Notes: generated by a model not told the origin, from the letters alone. Counted from the stretch's first letter, positions 53,131 to 62,646 are shown. The stretch is DNA of 64,000 bases from Aliiroseovarius sp. S1123 (GCF_023015885.1 NZ_JALKBE010000001.1:1-64000); one strand, 5' to 3'. Made by a program: numbers and translations.

Positions 53131-55149
53131 ATGACCAACCCGCTTCTGTCCGCTTGGGACACGCCCTTTGAGCTGCCGCCGTTTGACCTGATCTCAGACG
53201 CCGATTTCGAACCGGCTTTCCACGCCGCGTTGGACGACACCCGCGCTGCGATTGCAGCGATCACGGACACCCCGGACGCGCCCACATTCGCCAACACGAT
53301 CGAGGCGTTGGAGCTTGCAGACGCGCCGCTCGACCGGGTGTTGGGTGTTTTCTACAACGTGGCGGGGGCCGACAGCAGCCCTGCGCGCGAGGAATTGCAG
53401 CGCACGTTCTCGCCCTTGCTTGCGGCGTTCTCGTCCGAGGTGACGATGAATGCGGATCTGTTCCAGCGGATCGAAACGCTGTGGCAATCGCGCGATACGC
53501 TGGGATTGACCGATGAACAGGCGCGCGTGCTGATGCTGACCCGTCGCCGGTTCGTGCGCTCTGGCGCGCTTTTGGAGGGTGCGGATCGGGATCGGTTGAA
53601 AGAAGTGTTGGAACGTCTTGCTTCATTGGGGACCGAGTTCACCCAGAACCTTCTGGCGGACGAACGCAGTTGGTTCATGCCTCTGGCCGAAGGCGACTTG
53701 GACGGTTTGCCTGAATTTGTAACCGATGCCGCCCGCGCCGCCGGGGCGGAAAAGGGCGTGGACGGGCCTGCTGTGACGCTCTCGCGCTCGGTCATCACGC
53801 CGTTTTTGCAGCATTCGACCCGCCGCGATCTGCGTCAGAAAGCGTACGAGGCCTATACCGCACGTGGCGCAAATGGCGGCGACACAGACAATCGCGCGAT
53901 TGCCACGGAAACGCTGGCGTTGCGCGAGGAGCGCGCGCACCTGTTGGGCTATGACAGCTTCGCGGCGTTCAAGCTTGAGACCGAGATGGCCGGCACGCCT
54001 GACCGGGTGCGCGATCTGCTGATGCAGGTCTGGGAACCCGCCCGTGCGGCGGCCAACAAAGACGCCGCCCGCATGACCCAGATGCTGCACGCGGACGGCC
54101 ATAATGGCGATCTGGAGCCGTGGGATTGGCATTTCTATGCCGAGCGTCGGCGTGAGGCCGAGCATGATCTGGATGAGGCCGAGATCAAGCCGTTCCTGCA
54201 ACTCGACCGCATGATCGAGGCGTCGTTTAACACCGCAAACCGTCTGTTCGGGCTGGAATTCGCGCCCTTGGATGTGACGCTCTATCACCCTGACGCCCGC
54301 GCGTGGGAGGTCACACGCGATGGCCAGCATGTCGCGGTCTTCGTGGGCGACTATTTTGCCCGTGGGTCCAAGCGGTCCGGCGCGTGGTGTTCGGCGATGC
54401 GCAGCCAGCAGAAGCTGGCCGGGGACATCCGCCCCATCGTGGTGAATGTCTGCAACTTCGCCAAACCGGAAGACGGCCAGCCCGGCTTGCTGTCTTGGGA
54501 TGACGCCCGCACGCTGTTCCACGAGTTCGGCCACGCTCTGCATCAGATGCTGTCCGATGTGACCTATTCGTCGATTTCCGGCACCTCGGTCGCGCGGGAC
54601 TTCGTCGAGCTGCCCAGCCAGCTTTACGAACACTGGCTGGAAGTGCCCGAAGTGCTGGGCAAGTTCGCCACCCACGCCAAGACCGGCGCGGCGATGCCGA
54701 AGGCGCTTCTGGACAAGCTGTTGGCGGCCTCGACCCATGACACCGGGTTCCAGACGGTCGAGTTCCTGTCTTCGGCCATTGTCGATCTGGATTTCCATGA
54801 CGGCAAAGCCCCGGCTGATCCGATGGCGGCGCAGGCGGCAACGCTGGACCGTATCGGCATGCCCGCGGCGATCCGCATGCGCCATGCCACGCCGCATTTC
54901 GCGCATGTGTTTGCGGGCGACGGGTATTCGTCGGGCTATTACAGCTACATGTGGTCCGAGGTGATGGACGCCGACGCCTTTGACGCCTTCACCGAAACCG
55001 GCGATGCGTTCGACCCGGCTATGGCCGAAAAGCTGGAAGAGCATATCCTGTCGAAAGGTGGATCGGTGGATGCGGCGGACCTATACACCGCGTTCCGGGG
55101 CCGACTGCCCGGCGTTGAACCGCTGCTGAAAGGGCGCGGATTGGCCTAA
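53131..55149 (+). CDS. M3 family metallopeptidase (Dcp/oligopeptidase A type)
   Basis: A 672-residue zinc peptidase of the thimet oligopeptidase family. The site FHEFGHALHQML (H464, E465, H468) with the downstream Glu in DFVELPSQ is complete. The N-terminal FELPPFDLISDADFEPAF is typical of PrlC/Dcp proteins, which degrade short cytoplasmic peptides. AAAGGAG precedes the ATG by 6 bp. Dcp and OpdA are hard to tell apart from sequence alone. The last 4 bp overlap the stop of the convergent CDF gene. Confidence 0.93.
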   Translation: MTNPLLSAWDTPFELPPFDLISDADFEPAFHAALDDTRAAIAAITDTPDAPTFANTIEALELADAPLDRVLGVFYNVAGADSSPAREELQRTFSPLLAAFSSEVTMNADLFQRIETLWQSRDTLGLTDEQARVLMLTRRRFVRSGALLEGADRDRLKEVLERLASLGTEFTQNLLADERSWFMPLAEGDLDGLPEFVTDAARAAGAEKGVDGPAVTLSRSVITPFLQHSTRRDLRQKAYEAYTARGANGGDTDNRAIATETLALREERAHLLGYDSFAAFKLETEMAGTPDRVRDLLMQVWEPARAAANKDAARMTQMLHADGHNGDLEPWDWHFYAERRREAEHDLDEAEIKPFLQLDRMIEASFNTANRLFGLEFAPLDVTLYHPDARAWEVTRDGQHVAVFVGDYFARGSKRSGAWCSAMRSQQKLAGDIRPIVVNVCNFAKPEDGQPGLLSWDDARTLFHEFGHALHQMLSDVTYSSISGTSVARDFVELPSQLYEHWLEVPEVLGKFATHAKTGAAMPKALLDKLLAASTHDTGFQTVEFLSSAIVDLDFHDGKAPADPMAAQAATLDRIGMPAAIRMRHATPHFAHVFAGDGYSSGYYSYMWSEVMDADAFDAFTETGDAFDPAMAEKLEEHILSKGGSVDAADLYTAFRGRLPGVEPLLKGRGLA

Positions 55150-56057
55150 GCTTTTTGGGGGTCGTCTGGATGCGTTTCGACCCCCACCGGATCCTTGTGG
55201 ATCAGTACATCGGTGTTCGGATAGGCCCGCAGAATGGCGCGGCGCAGGCTGGCGCCGATCGCATGCGCCTCGTCCAGCGTTTGCGTGCCATCTAGTTCGA
55301 TATGCAGGTTGATAAAGGTGATCGAGCCCGCCCGGCGGGTCTTCAGATCGTGAAAGCCGTGGATGCCAGGATGGTCGCGGGCAATGGCCTCGACCCCTTC
55401 GATCACGGCTGGATCTGCGGCGCGGTCCATCAGCGCGTCCCATGCGGTCTTGAAGATGCGGAGTGCACCCACGGCCAGCATGATCGCGGCGCCGATGGCG
55501 ACGACACTGTCGATCTGCTCCATCCCGAACCAGGCAGCAGCCCACAGCGACAGGATCGCGCCGATATTGGGGATGAGGTCGCCCAGATAGTGCAGACTGT
55601 CGGCCTTCACCACGGCAGACCCGGTGCGCGTGGCCACGTGGCGCTGCCACAAAACCAGCGCAAGCGTCAGAACGATGGACACGGCCATGACGAAGATGCC
55701 GCTTTCATGGGACATGATCGGGGCGGGCTCGCCCGACAACAGCCGTGCGACGGCGGCCCACGCAATGACCCCGGCCGAGACCAGAATGAATAGGCTTTGA
55801 CCTAAGGCGGCCAGATCCTCGGCCGAGGAATGACCGAAGGCGTGATCCTCATCCGCGGGGCGCGAGGCATACCAAATCGCGGCAAGCGCCCCTAACGACA
55901 CCATCAGATCCATTGCGCTGTCGGCCAGCGAAGCAGCCACGGACAAGGCCTGCGTTTCGCCAAGCGCCCAAAGTTTCAATGCTACAAGCGTCACCGCGAC
56001 TAACGCAGAGGCGGCACCCGCGGACAGGTTCAATTTGGTGTCGTCAGGTTTGTTCAT
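55146..56057 (-). CDS. Cation diffusion facilitator (FieF-like) metal exporter
   Basis: A 303-residue CDF exporter with six predicted helices and a C-terminal cytoplasmic domain (HDLKTRRAGSITFINLHIELD). The transport-site residues match FieF: D46 and D50 in SLADSAMD, H156 and D160 in ADSLHYLGD. PADEDHAFGHSSAEDLAAL is also conserved. FieF-type pumps export Zn(II) or Fe(II) by proton exchange; the metal here is not determined. It overlaps the M3 peptidase tail to tail by 4 bp. Confidence 0.9.
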   Translation of the reverse strand: MNKPDDTKLNLSAGAASALVAVTLVALKLWALGETQALSVAASLADSAMDLMVSLGALAAIWYASRPADEDHAFGHSSAEDLAALGQSLFILVSAGVIAWAAVARLLSGEPAPIMSHESGIFVMAVSIVLTLALVLWQRHVATRTGSAVVKADSLHYLGDLIPNIGAILSLWAAAWFGMEQIDSVVAIGAAIMLAVGALRIFKTAWDALMDRAADPAVIEGVEAIARDHPGIHGFHDLKTRRAGSITFINLHIELDGTQTLDEAHAIGASLRRAILRAYPNTDVLIHKDPVGVETHPDDPQKA

Positions 56058-56102
56058 ATGTCTGGGCTAGCTCAGGCGGGCGAGGCGTGCAAGTTGCGAC
56101 CG

Positions 56103-56624
56103 TTACTTGATCTCTTCATCCGGGCCAACGCCCCAGATGGTGTCCTTGGTGGTCCAGCCGCGAATGCCGTCGGCTTTCAGGCGGCACCAGTCTGGTCCAC
56201 AGCTTTCGATTCGCGCGATCACACCAGCTTCGAGATAGGCGTTGATTTGACTTTCCGGATCCGCGCGGCTGTAGAGCGGCATCAGGTCTTGATCGACAAT
56301 CGCGGTGCGCGCGCCGGACAGAAGCGAGTAATGGACCCATCCGCCGACGCCGTCACGATCCTGAACTTGCCGCCAATGCTCGTATTCGCCGGTAACGCGC
56401 AGCGGCATGCCGCGCTGTTTGAAGACCCAGTCGATCCGGTGGCGCAGAGACGGACCTCGCCGCACGTTGCCTTCAGACCCTTTCAGGGACACGAAACGGG
56501 GAATCGGCAGGTTGGTGACCGAACCGCGCTCGCCCCCGGTTTCGGTTTGCGCAAATCCTGCTTGCACGGCCATGCACATAGCCAAAACAGGAACCGCAAA
56601 ACGGATGCCAAATCGAAAACTCAC
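56103..56624 (-). CDS. Exported SH3-domain protein
   Basis: A 173-residue protein with an N-terminal signal peptide (hydrophobic core to about residue 26, ending AGFAQ). Two bacterial SH3-like modules follow: PRFVSLKGSEGNVRRGPSL...WRQVQDRDGVGGWVHYSLL and a second with ARIESCGPDWCRLKADGIRGW. Such proteins are periplasmic and often bind cell wall, but the role is not known. The C195-like Cys pair (SCGPDWC) may form a disulfide. It is divergent from ghrB. Confidence 0.85.
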   Translation of the reverse strand: MSFRFGIRFAVPVLAMCMAVQAGFAQTETGGERGSVTNLPIPRFVSLKGSEGNVRRGPSLRHRIDWVFKQRGMPLRVTGEYEHWRQVQDRDGVGGWVHYSLLSGARTAIVDQDLMPLYSRADPESQINAYLEAGVIARIESCGPDWCRLKADGIRGWTTKDTIWGVGPDEEIK

Positions 56625-56758
56625 ACTGATCTCCTGCTGCCCAACACCGCCCGCGCAATTTTATTTCGTCTGCGATCCGGAGAGAGCTTGTACCTTGCCT
56701 CGTTCCTTGTCACTTTGTCAGGGACACGCGCAAAAGAAAAGCCGAAGGGAGGGCTCGC

Positions 56759-57745
56759 ATGAGTGCTGAACGTCTAAGTGTTGTCGTGACGCGACGGTTG
56801 CCCGAGGTTGTCGAGACCCGGATGATGGAACTGTTTGATGTCGAGCTTCGGGACGATGACAAACCGATGAGCCAGGCCGAGCTTGCCGACGCGATGAAGC
56901 GTTGCGATGTGCTGGTGCCGACCATCAACGACCGGATCGACGCCAACATGCTGGCCGGCGCGGGCGAACGCCTGCGATTGATCGCCAACTATGGCGCAGG
57001 TGTGGACCACATTGATGTGGGATCGGCCCGTCAGCGCGGCATTCTGGTGTCCAACACGCCGGGCGTGTCTGCCGATGATACAGCGGACATGGCCATCGCA
57101 CTGATTCTCGCTGTCACCCGCCGTTTCCCAGAGGGCATCCGCACTATGGCCTCGGGTGAATGGGAGGGCTGGTCGCCCACCGCCATGCTGGGCCGCCGCA
57201 TTCAGGGCCGCCGCGTTGGTATTCTGGGTATGGGCCGCATCGGTCAGGCCGTTGCCGCCCGTGCACGCGCCTTTGGCATGCAGGTGCACTATCACAATCG
57301 AAAGCGGCTTCATTCGCAGATCGAAGAGCAATTCGAGGCGACCTATTGGGAAAGCCTTGATCAGATGGTTGCGCGGATGGACATCCTGTCGATCAACTGC
57401 CCGCACACGCCGTCGACCTTCCACCTGATGAACGCGCGCCGCCTGAAGCTGATGAAGCCGGATGCGGTGATCGTGAACACCTCGCGCGGGGAAGTGATCG
57501 ACGAAAACGCGCTGACCCGGATGCTTCGGTCGGGCGAGATCGCGGGCGCAGGTCTGGACGTTTACGAGCATGGAAACGAGATCAACCCCCGTCTGCGCGA
57601 CTTGCCCAACGTGGTGGCTCTGCCGCATATGGGCTCGGCCACGGTCGAAGGGCGCGTCGAGATGGGCGAGAAGGTACTGATCAACATCAAGACCTTTGCC
57701 GATGGTCACCGCCCGCCAGATCAGGTCGTACCGGGAATGTTGTAA
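56759..57745 (+). CDS. D-isomer 2-hydroxyacid dehydrogenase (glyoxylate/hydroxypyruvate reductase)
   Basis: A 328-residue NAD(P)-dependent dehydrogenase. The nucleotide motif GILGMGRIGQAVA and the catalytic triad Arg in NTSRGEV, Glu in GLDVYEHG and His in LPHMGSAT are clear. The sequence is closest to GyaR/GhrB-type glyoxylate reductases. It likely converts glyoxylate or hydroxypyruvate to glycolate or glycerate in the cytoplasm. GGGAGG lies upstream of the ATG. Two small genes follow within a few bases. Confidence 0.92.
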   Translation: MSAERLSVVVTRRLPEVVETRMMELFDVELRDDDKPMSQAELADAMKRCDVLVPTINDRIDANMLAGAGERLRLIANYGAGVDHIDVGSARQRGILVSNTPGVSADDTADMAIALILAVTRRFPEGIRTMASGEWEGWSPTAMLGRRIQGRRVGILGMGRIGQAVAARARAFGMQVHYHNRKRLHSQIEEQFEATYWESLDQMVARMDILSINCPHTPSTFHLMNARRLKLMKPDAVIVNTSRGEVIDENALTRMLRSGEIAGAGLDVYEHGNEINPRLRDLPNVVALPHMGSATVEGRVEMGEKVLINIKTFADGHRPPDQVVPGML

Positions 57746-57751
57746 TCCGCA

Positions 57752-58285
57752 ATGCGCCGCCTGTTGGCCCTTCCCGTGATGGTCGGCTTCGCCTGTGTGC
57801 TGGCCGGGGTCTATGGTATTGTGCACAACCAGATCAGCTTCACGATCGGGCCGGACTATTTCTATGCGCTGAAGTTCCCTCAGTTCCGCATTCCTGAGCT
57901 TTTGCAAAGCCGGGTGGGGGCTGCCTATGTCGGCTGGCAGGCCAGCTGGTGGATGGGTTTGGTGATCGGCATTCCGATTGCGGTTATGTCCTTGGGCATT
58001 CCGTCGCCCACACAGGCGCGCCGCGTCTTTTTGCGCGCGGCGGTGCTGGTGGTTGCCATCACGCTTGCGCTGGGGGTGGTGAGCCTCGCCTTTGAGCCTC
58101 CGATGGACCACATCCCGGTGCCAGCGTCCGCCAAAGATCCTATTGGATACGGGCGTGCGGCAATGCTGCATGACACTTCGTATTTGGCGGGACTGATCGG
58201 TTTGGTCGTTGGGCTGATCTATGTCGGGGCGCAGGTGCGCGCCGCGCGTCGGAAAGCTTTGAAGGCGCCCTCAGAGGGGCAATAG
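57752..58285 (+). CDS. Small membrane protein of unknown function
   Basis: A 177-residue protein with four predicted helices (near 4-26, 66-84, 92-112, 144-164). A periplasmic loop has FTIGPDYFYALKFPQF and a second loop has MDHIPVPASAKDPIGYG. I do not know a function. It starts 6 bp after the dehydrogenase stop and ends 1 bp before a lipoprotein gene, so the three form an operon. Orthologues are likely in related bacteria, but this was not checked. Confidence 0.75.
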   Translation: MRRLLALPVMVGFACVLAGVYGIVHNQISFTIGPDYFYALKFPQFRIPELLQSRVGAAYVGWQASWWMGLVIGIPIAVMSLGIPSPTQARRVFLRAAVLVVAITLALGVVSLAFEPPMDHIPVPASAKDPIGYGRAAMLHDTSYLAGLIGLVVGLIYVGAQVRAARRKALKAPSEGQ

Positions 58286-58286
58286 C

Positions 58287-58943
58287 ATGTTGAAATACGT
58301 CGCTCTTGTCGCATTGGTCAGTTTGGCCGCCTGTTCACGTCCGCTGTCCGAGAACGAAGTCCAGATGTCACAAACCCTGTTCGGAGACACTCTGGACACC
58401 AGTAAAGTCCGCGTGCGGACCGGGATCGGCCTCTTGCCCCTGCCAAGGCCCAAGCCGATTCCCGAAGACGCACCAAAGGCCGCGCCCCGCGACATCCCGA
58501 AAACTGTCTGCGATCGTGTGCCCCAGCCGGACCGGGAATGGGAGTTTCCGCCCGGATTCGCGTTGTGGAATCAGATCTATCTGAAACGCGCGCTGTATCG
58601 CGACGATATGTTCGCGGGCTGGCCCAAAAGCCTGCCCATGCCCCACGCGCTTATAATGGCGCACGAACTGGTGCATGTCTGGCAATGGCAAAACCGCGAT
58701 CGTACGGGCTATACCCCCACCAAATCAGGCGCCGAAAGCTTTCAGCCGGGCGACCCATATTACTGGCCGGGACGCGAAGCAGGTGCCTTTCTGTCCTACA
58801 ACTTCGAAGCACAGGCGGCCTTGGTCGAAGACTATATGTGCATGACGCTGTTCGTCCCCGATCATCCCCGCCGCAAGGAAATCGAGGCACTGATCACGCC
58901 CGTGATCCCCGTGGACCAGTTGTCTGACGCGTTGGGGCGTTGA
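58287..58943 (+). CDS. Lipoprotein with HExxH putative metallopeptidase motif
   Basis: A 218-residue lipoprotein; the lipobox LAAC places the lipidated Cys at 16. After a proline-rich linker (about 48-70) comes a domain with MAHELVHVWQWQNR (HELVH 126-130) and a possible third Zn ligand E174 in NFEAQAALVEDY, the layout of gluzincin-like peptidases. Cys75 and Cys185 may pair. The proteolytic role is inference. It lies 1 bp after the membrane protein gene, suggesting a membrane-linked pair. Confidence 0.78.
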   Translation: MLKYVALVALVSLAACSRPLSENEVQMSQTLFGDTLDTSKVRVRTGIGLLPLPRPKPIPEDAPKAAPRDIPKTVCDRVPQPDREWEFPPGFALWNQIYLKRALYRDDMFAGWPKSLPMPHALIMAHELVHVWQWQNRDRTGYTPTKSGAESFQPGDPYYWPGREAGAFLSYNFEAQAALVEDYMCMTLFVPDHPRRKEIEALITPVIPVDQLSDALGR

Positions 58944-59052
58944 ATCCGCCACGTATGTCGTTTTCATTCTGTGTAAGGTCGGGCAGGTTCGGACCTGACC
59001 GCTGCCTTTCGGCATCTATGATGCAACAGATTTTTCCCAAGGGAGTCGCCCC

Positions 59053-61557
59053 ATGAAAACCAATGTAAAAGCGCTTGTCGTCGGCGGTGGTGCCGTCGGT
59101 ACGTCGATCGCCTATCACCTGGCCAAAGCTGGCTGGGATGATGTGATGCTGATCGAGCGTGACGAGCTGACCTCGGGCTCGACCTGGCACGCTGCCGGTC
59201 TGCTGCCGCTGTTCAACATGTCCTATGCGACGACCCACATCCACGACTACTCGGTCAAGTTCTACAAAGAACTGGAAGCCGAAACCGGCCTGAACGCGGG
59301 CTTCGCCGTTGTGGGCAACCTGCGCATGGCGCAGACCGACGAGCGTATGGATGAATACCAGCTGTATGCCTCGACCGCGGATACCGTTGGCATCAACTAT
59401 GAATTCCTGACCCCGGATCAGATCAAAGAGCGTTGGCCGCTGATCGAGACGTCGGACCTGAAGGGCGCGCTGTACCACACCGAAGACGGGTATATTAACC
59501 CAGCAGACGTGACGCAGGCGATGGCCAAAGGTGCCCGTCAGCGTGGCGTAGAGATCGTCCGCAAGATGCAGGCGGACGACTTCCACTGGACCGGCACCCA
59601 CTGGGAAGTCACCTGCACCAAGATGGTGGAAAAAGGCGGCAACCTGATCGAGAGCGACGAGAAGGTGGTGATCACCGCCGAGCACGTCGTGACCGCATCG
59701 GGCAACCACGCACAGCGCACCGCCAAGCTGCTGGGCATTAAGATGCCTGCCATCCCGGTTGAGCACACCTTCATCGTCATGGACAAAGATCCCGAGCTGG
59801 TGAAATGGCGTGAAGCTGGCAACCCCGAGCACCCCGTTGTGCGCGACGCAGACAACGAATCCTATGCCCGTGAAGAACGCGGCGGCTGGATCCTTGGCAT
59901 CTATGAGCGCGGCGCACCCGCCCGCTTTGAGCATGGCGTACCGGACAGCTTCCGCGCCGACCTGTTCCCGCTGGATCTGGACCGCATCGCAGATCAGTAC
60001 ATGGCGATGGCCGAGCGCGTGCCGTCCTGTGCTGAATCGGGTCTGAAAGACGACTTCAACGGCCCGATCTGCTACACCCCCGACGGCAACCCGCTGGTGG
60101 GCCCGGCCCCCGGCCTGCGCAACATGTGGCTGGCGGAAGGGTTTAGCTTCGGGATCACCGCTGCTGGCGGCACCGGCTATTACCTCGCCCAGATGATGGT
60201 CGATGGTGAGGCCGAGATCGACATGGCCTCGCTTGACCCCAAGCGTTACTCATCGAACTGGATGACCACCGAGTTTGCAGCCCGCAAGAACGAAGAATGC
60301 TACGAGCACGTCTACATCCTGCACCACCCCGATGAAGAGCGCCCGGCATGTCGCCCGCTGCGCACCTCGCCCGCCTATGACCGCCAAAAAGAAAAAGGCG
60401 CGCAGTTTGGCTGGGTGAACGGTTGGGAACGCCCGAACTACTATGGTCCGATCGATGCGCCGTCGAATTTCGATGAAGAAGCACGCTCGTTCCGTCGCGG
60501 TGGCTGGTGGCAGTACGCCGTGGACGAGGCCAAAGCTGTGCGTGAAGGCGTTGGCCTGATCGACGCAACCGCCTTCACCAAGCACGTCGTCAAAGGCCCC
60601 GGTGCGACCCAGTTCCTTGACTGGTTCACCTGTAACAAACTGCCGCGCGTTGGCCGGATCAACCTGACCTATGCCCTGACCTCGGCAGGCACCACCCGCA
60701 CCGAATATACCATCGTGCGCAATGGCGAGAACAACTACTACCTCGTCTCGGCCGGTGCATGGACCGAGTACGACGCCGACTTCCTGCGCAAGGCGGCCGA
60801 GGACAAGATGGACGAGTTCGGCTATATCGAGATCCAGGACGTGACCACCCAGTGGGGCGTCTTCGCCATCGCTGGCCCGAAATCGCGTGACGTTCTGAAA
60901 GAGATCATCGTCGACGCAGATCCGGAAAACGCGCTGACCAACAAAGCGTTCCCGTGGCTGTCGGCCAAGCAGATCGAGCTGGGCATGTGCCCGGTCAACG
61001 CGATCCGTGTGGCCTATACCGGCGAACTGGGTTGGGAACTTCACCACCCGATCGAGATGCAGAACTATCTGTGGGATCTGCTGACTAAAGCTGGCGAAAA
61101 GCACGGCATGAAGCTGGTCGGTGCCCGTGCGCAAAACTGGCTGCGTCAGGAGAAATCCTATCGCGCCTTCGGCACCGAGCTGGGCCGCGACGCGACCCCG
61201 GCCGAGGCCGACCTGCCGCGCTTTATCGATCTGGAAAAAGACTTCCACGGCAAAGACGCCATGGTGGCAACCGGCGTGCGTGCGAAGTGCTGCACCCTTC
61301 TGATCGATGGTCCGGATGATGCGGATCCGTGGGGCCGCGAGGCGCTGTTCCTCGATGGCAAGAAAGTGGGTCGTCTGACCTCGGGCGGCTATTCGGTCGC
61401 GTTCGAGAAGTCGATCGGCATGGGCTATCTGCCGCCAGAACTGGCGGTGCCGGGCCAGAAGCTGAAGGTCAAGATCATGGGTGGTCTTTATGACGCCGAA
61501 GTCACGGTCGACAGCCCCTATGACCCGAAAAACGAAACGATCCGCGTCAACGGCTGA
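59053..61557 (+). CDS. FAD-dependent demethylating oxidase with GcvT domains (dimethylglycine/sarcosine dehydrogenase-like)
   Basis: An 834-residue two-part enzyme. The DAO-type flavin domain (1-about 380) has GGGAVGTSIAYHLA and SGSTWHAAG, where H46 matches the covalent FAD-His of dimethylglycine dehydrogenase. A FAO linker follows, then the GcvT-type folate domains (about 470-830), with RINLTYALTSAGTTRTEYT and YTGELGWELHHP. Such enzymes oxidise N-methyl groups and pass the one-carbon unit to tetrahydrofolate or release formaldehyde. The substrate (dimethylglycine, sarcosine or another methylamine) is not fixed. AAGGGAG precedes the ATG. Confidence 0.87.
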   Translation: MKTNVKALVVGGGAVGTSIAYHLAKAGWDDVMLIERDELTSGSTWHAAGLLPLFNMSYATTHIHDYSVKFYKELEAETGLNAGFAVVGNLRMAQTDERMDEYQLYASTADTVGINYEFLTPDQIKERWPLIETSDLKGALYHTEDGYINPADVTQAMAKGARQRGVEIVRKMQADDFHWTGTHWEVTCTKMVEKGGNLIESDEKVVITAEHVVTASGNHAQRTAKLLGIKMPAIPVEHTFIVMDKDPELVKWREAGNPEHPVVRDADNESYAREERGGWILGIYERGAPARFEHGVPDSFRADLFPLDLDRIADQYMAMAERVPSCAESGLKDDFNGPICYTPDGNPLVGPAPGLRNMWLAEGFSFGITAAGGTGYYLAQMMVDGEAEIDMASLDPKRYSSNWMTTEFAARKNEECYEHVYILHHPDEERPACRPLRTSPAYDRQKEKGAQFGWVNGWERPNYYGPIDAPSNFDEEARSFRRGGWWQYAVDEAKAVREGVGLIDATAFTKHVVKGPGATQFLDWFTCNKLPRVGRINLTYALTSAGTTRTEYTIVRNGENNYYLVSAGAWTEYDADFLRKAAEDKMDEFGYIEIQDVTTQWGVFAIAGPKSRDVLKEIIVDADPENALTNKAFPWLSAKQIELGMCPVNAIRVAYTGELGWELHHPIEMQNYLWDLLTKAGEKHGMKLVGARAQNWLRQEKSYRAFGTELGRDATPAEADLPRFIDLEKDFHGKDAMVATGVRAKCCTLLIDGPDDADPWGREALFLDGKKVGRLTSGGYSVAFEKSIGMGYLPPELAVPGQKLKVKIMGGLYDAEVTVDSPYDPKNETIRVNG

Positions 61558-61579
61558 TCGGTTCAGAAATAGATTGAAG

Positions 61580-61603
61580 CGGCCCCCAAGCGGGGCCGTT
61601 TTT
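61580..61603 (+). terminator. Intrinsic terminator after the FAD/GcvT gene
   Basis: CGGCCCC (61580-61586), loop CAAGC, GGGGCCG (61592-61598), followed by TTTTT. It lies 22 bp after the stop and separates this gene from the GFA gene. Confidence 0.9.
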
Positions 61604-61680
61604 GTTTGCGCCGTTGACGTAATGTTCTCTTTTTGTTCTTGTGTGCTCAAGTATCCAAATGACACGCAAAGGAGACAGCT

Positions 61681-62046
61681 ATGGCAGAGAAGATCAACGG
61701 GTCGTGCCATTGTGGGGCCGTGACGTTCGAGGTAAGTGCGCCGAAGTTTGCCGTCTCGTGTAACTGTTCCATGTGCCGCCGCTATGGCGCGCTTTGGGCG
61801 CATTGCCCACCCAATGATGGGGCGATCCTGACGGGGCAGGAGCACACGAAAACCTACAGCTGGGGTGATCACATGATCGACTTCCACGCCTGTCAGACTT
61901 GTGGCTGCATCACCCATTGGGGGCCGGGGGAAAACGCCGATCAGGAACGGTTCGCGGTGAACCTGCGCATGGCGCCGCTTGAGGTCATGAACGCGTTGAC
62001 TGTCCGCCACTTTGACGGGGCGGACAGTTTCGAGTTTCTGGACTAA
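61681..62046 (+). CDS. GFA/CENP-V family zinc-binding protein
   Basis: A 121-residue protein of the glutathione-dependent formaldehyde-activating (GFA) family. Zn-binding Cys are in SCHCGAV, CNCSMCRRYG and ACQTCGC. Gfa was proposed to help S-hydroxymethylglutathione form, although that activity is disputed for many members. It follows the methyl-oxidising flavoprotein, a possible source of formaldehyde, but after a terminator, so co-expression is not certain. AAGGAG lies upstream of the ATG. Confidence 0.87.
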   Translation: MAEKINGSCHCGAVTFEVSAPKFAVSCNCSMCRRYGALWAHCPPNDGAILTGQEHTKTYSWGDHMIDFHACQTCGCITHWGPGENADQERFAVNLRMAPLEVMNALTVRHFDGADSFEFLD

Positions 62047-62049
62047 GCC

Positions 62050-62646
62050 TTATTTGGTCAGCTTTTCCATGATGTCGTCCACGATCGACCCATCCCCATC
62101 GGCATCCAGCAGTGAGGTCAGCGCGGACAGGTCGGGGCCGCTTTGCTGGCTGCCACCCAGAAGGCCGCCGACAAGCCCCATCAGCCCGCCGCCCGAGCCC
62201 TGTGATTGCGCCGCTTGCAGTGCATCGATCGACGCATCCGGCATCTGTTTTTGCAGACCACCTTGGGCCATCGCGCCCAATGCGGGCAGGAAGGCCATGA
62301 TTTGTTCCATGCCAATTCCGGTGCGTTCAGCTGCTTGTTCGGCCAGAGCGTTGGTGCCGTTGTCACCCAGCAGGCCGTTCAGGAAATTCGCGCCTTGCGC
62401 TGCGCCTTCGGGGCTGGCCGCTTGGGCGGCGTCGTCAAACATTCCGGCCTGTGCTTCGCCTTTCAGCGCGCCCAGAATGCTGTCCAGCCCACCGCTTTCG
62501 GCTTGCTGTTTGGCGGCCTTGCCGATCACCGGGGCCAATAGGTTGGTCAGGTCCCCGGCCTGGGCCTGGTCCAGACCGACCTGTTCTGCCAGAGCCGACA
62601 GGCCCTGACCATTCTGTGCTTGTTGCAGTAATTGCAAAAGGGACAT
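62050..62646 (-). CDS. DUF937-like protein with C-terminal EF-hand-like loop
   Basis: A 198-residue, Ala/Gly/Gln-rich protein of the DUF937/YidB type. It starts MSLLQLLQQAQNGQGLSALA and has repeated helical segments (LTNLLAPVIGKAAKQQAESG, FLPALGAMAQGGLQ) and a glycine-rich stretch (GLMGLVGGLLGG). The end LLDADGDGSIVDDIM has a calcium-binding-loop pattern, as is common in this family. The function is unknown. AAGGAG precedes the ATG. It ends 3 bp from the convergent GFA gene. Confidence 0.8.
   Translation of the reverse strand: MSLLQLLQQAQNGQGLSALAEQVGLDQAQAGDLTNLLAPVIGKAAKQQAESGGLDSILGALKGEAQAGMFDDAAQAASPEGAAQGANFLNGLLGDNGTNALAEQAAERTGIGMEQIMAFLPALGAMAQGGLQKQMPDASIDALQAAQSQGSGGGLMGLVGGLLGGSQQSGPDLSALTSLLDADGDGSIVDDIMEKLTK

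Noticed and set aside
53623-55044. Minus-strand open frame of 473 codons inside the M3 peptidase gene.
   Set aside because: Arg/His/Gly-rich shadow typical of reverse codons; the sense gene has a complete active site.
60250-62010. Minus-strand open frame of 586 codons across the FAD/GcvT gene and the GFA gene.
   Set aside because: It spans two clear sense genes and their terminator, and has no recognisable domain.
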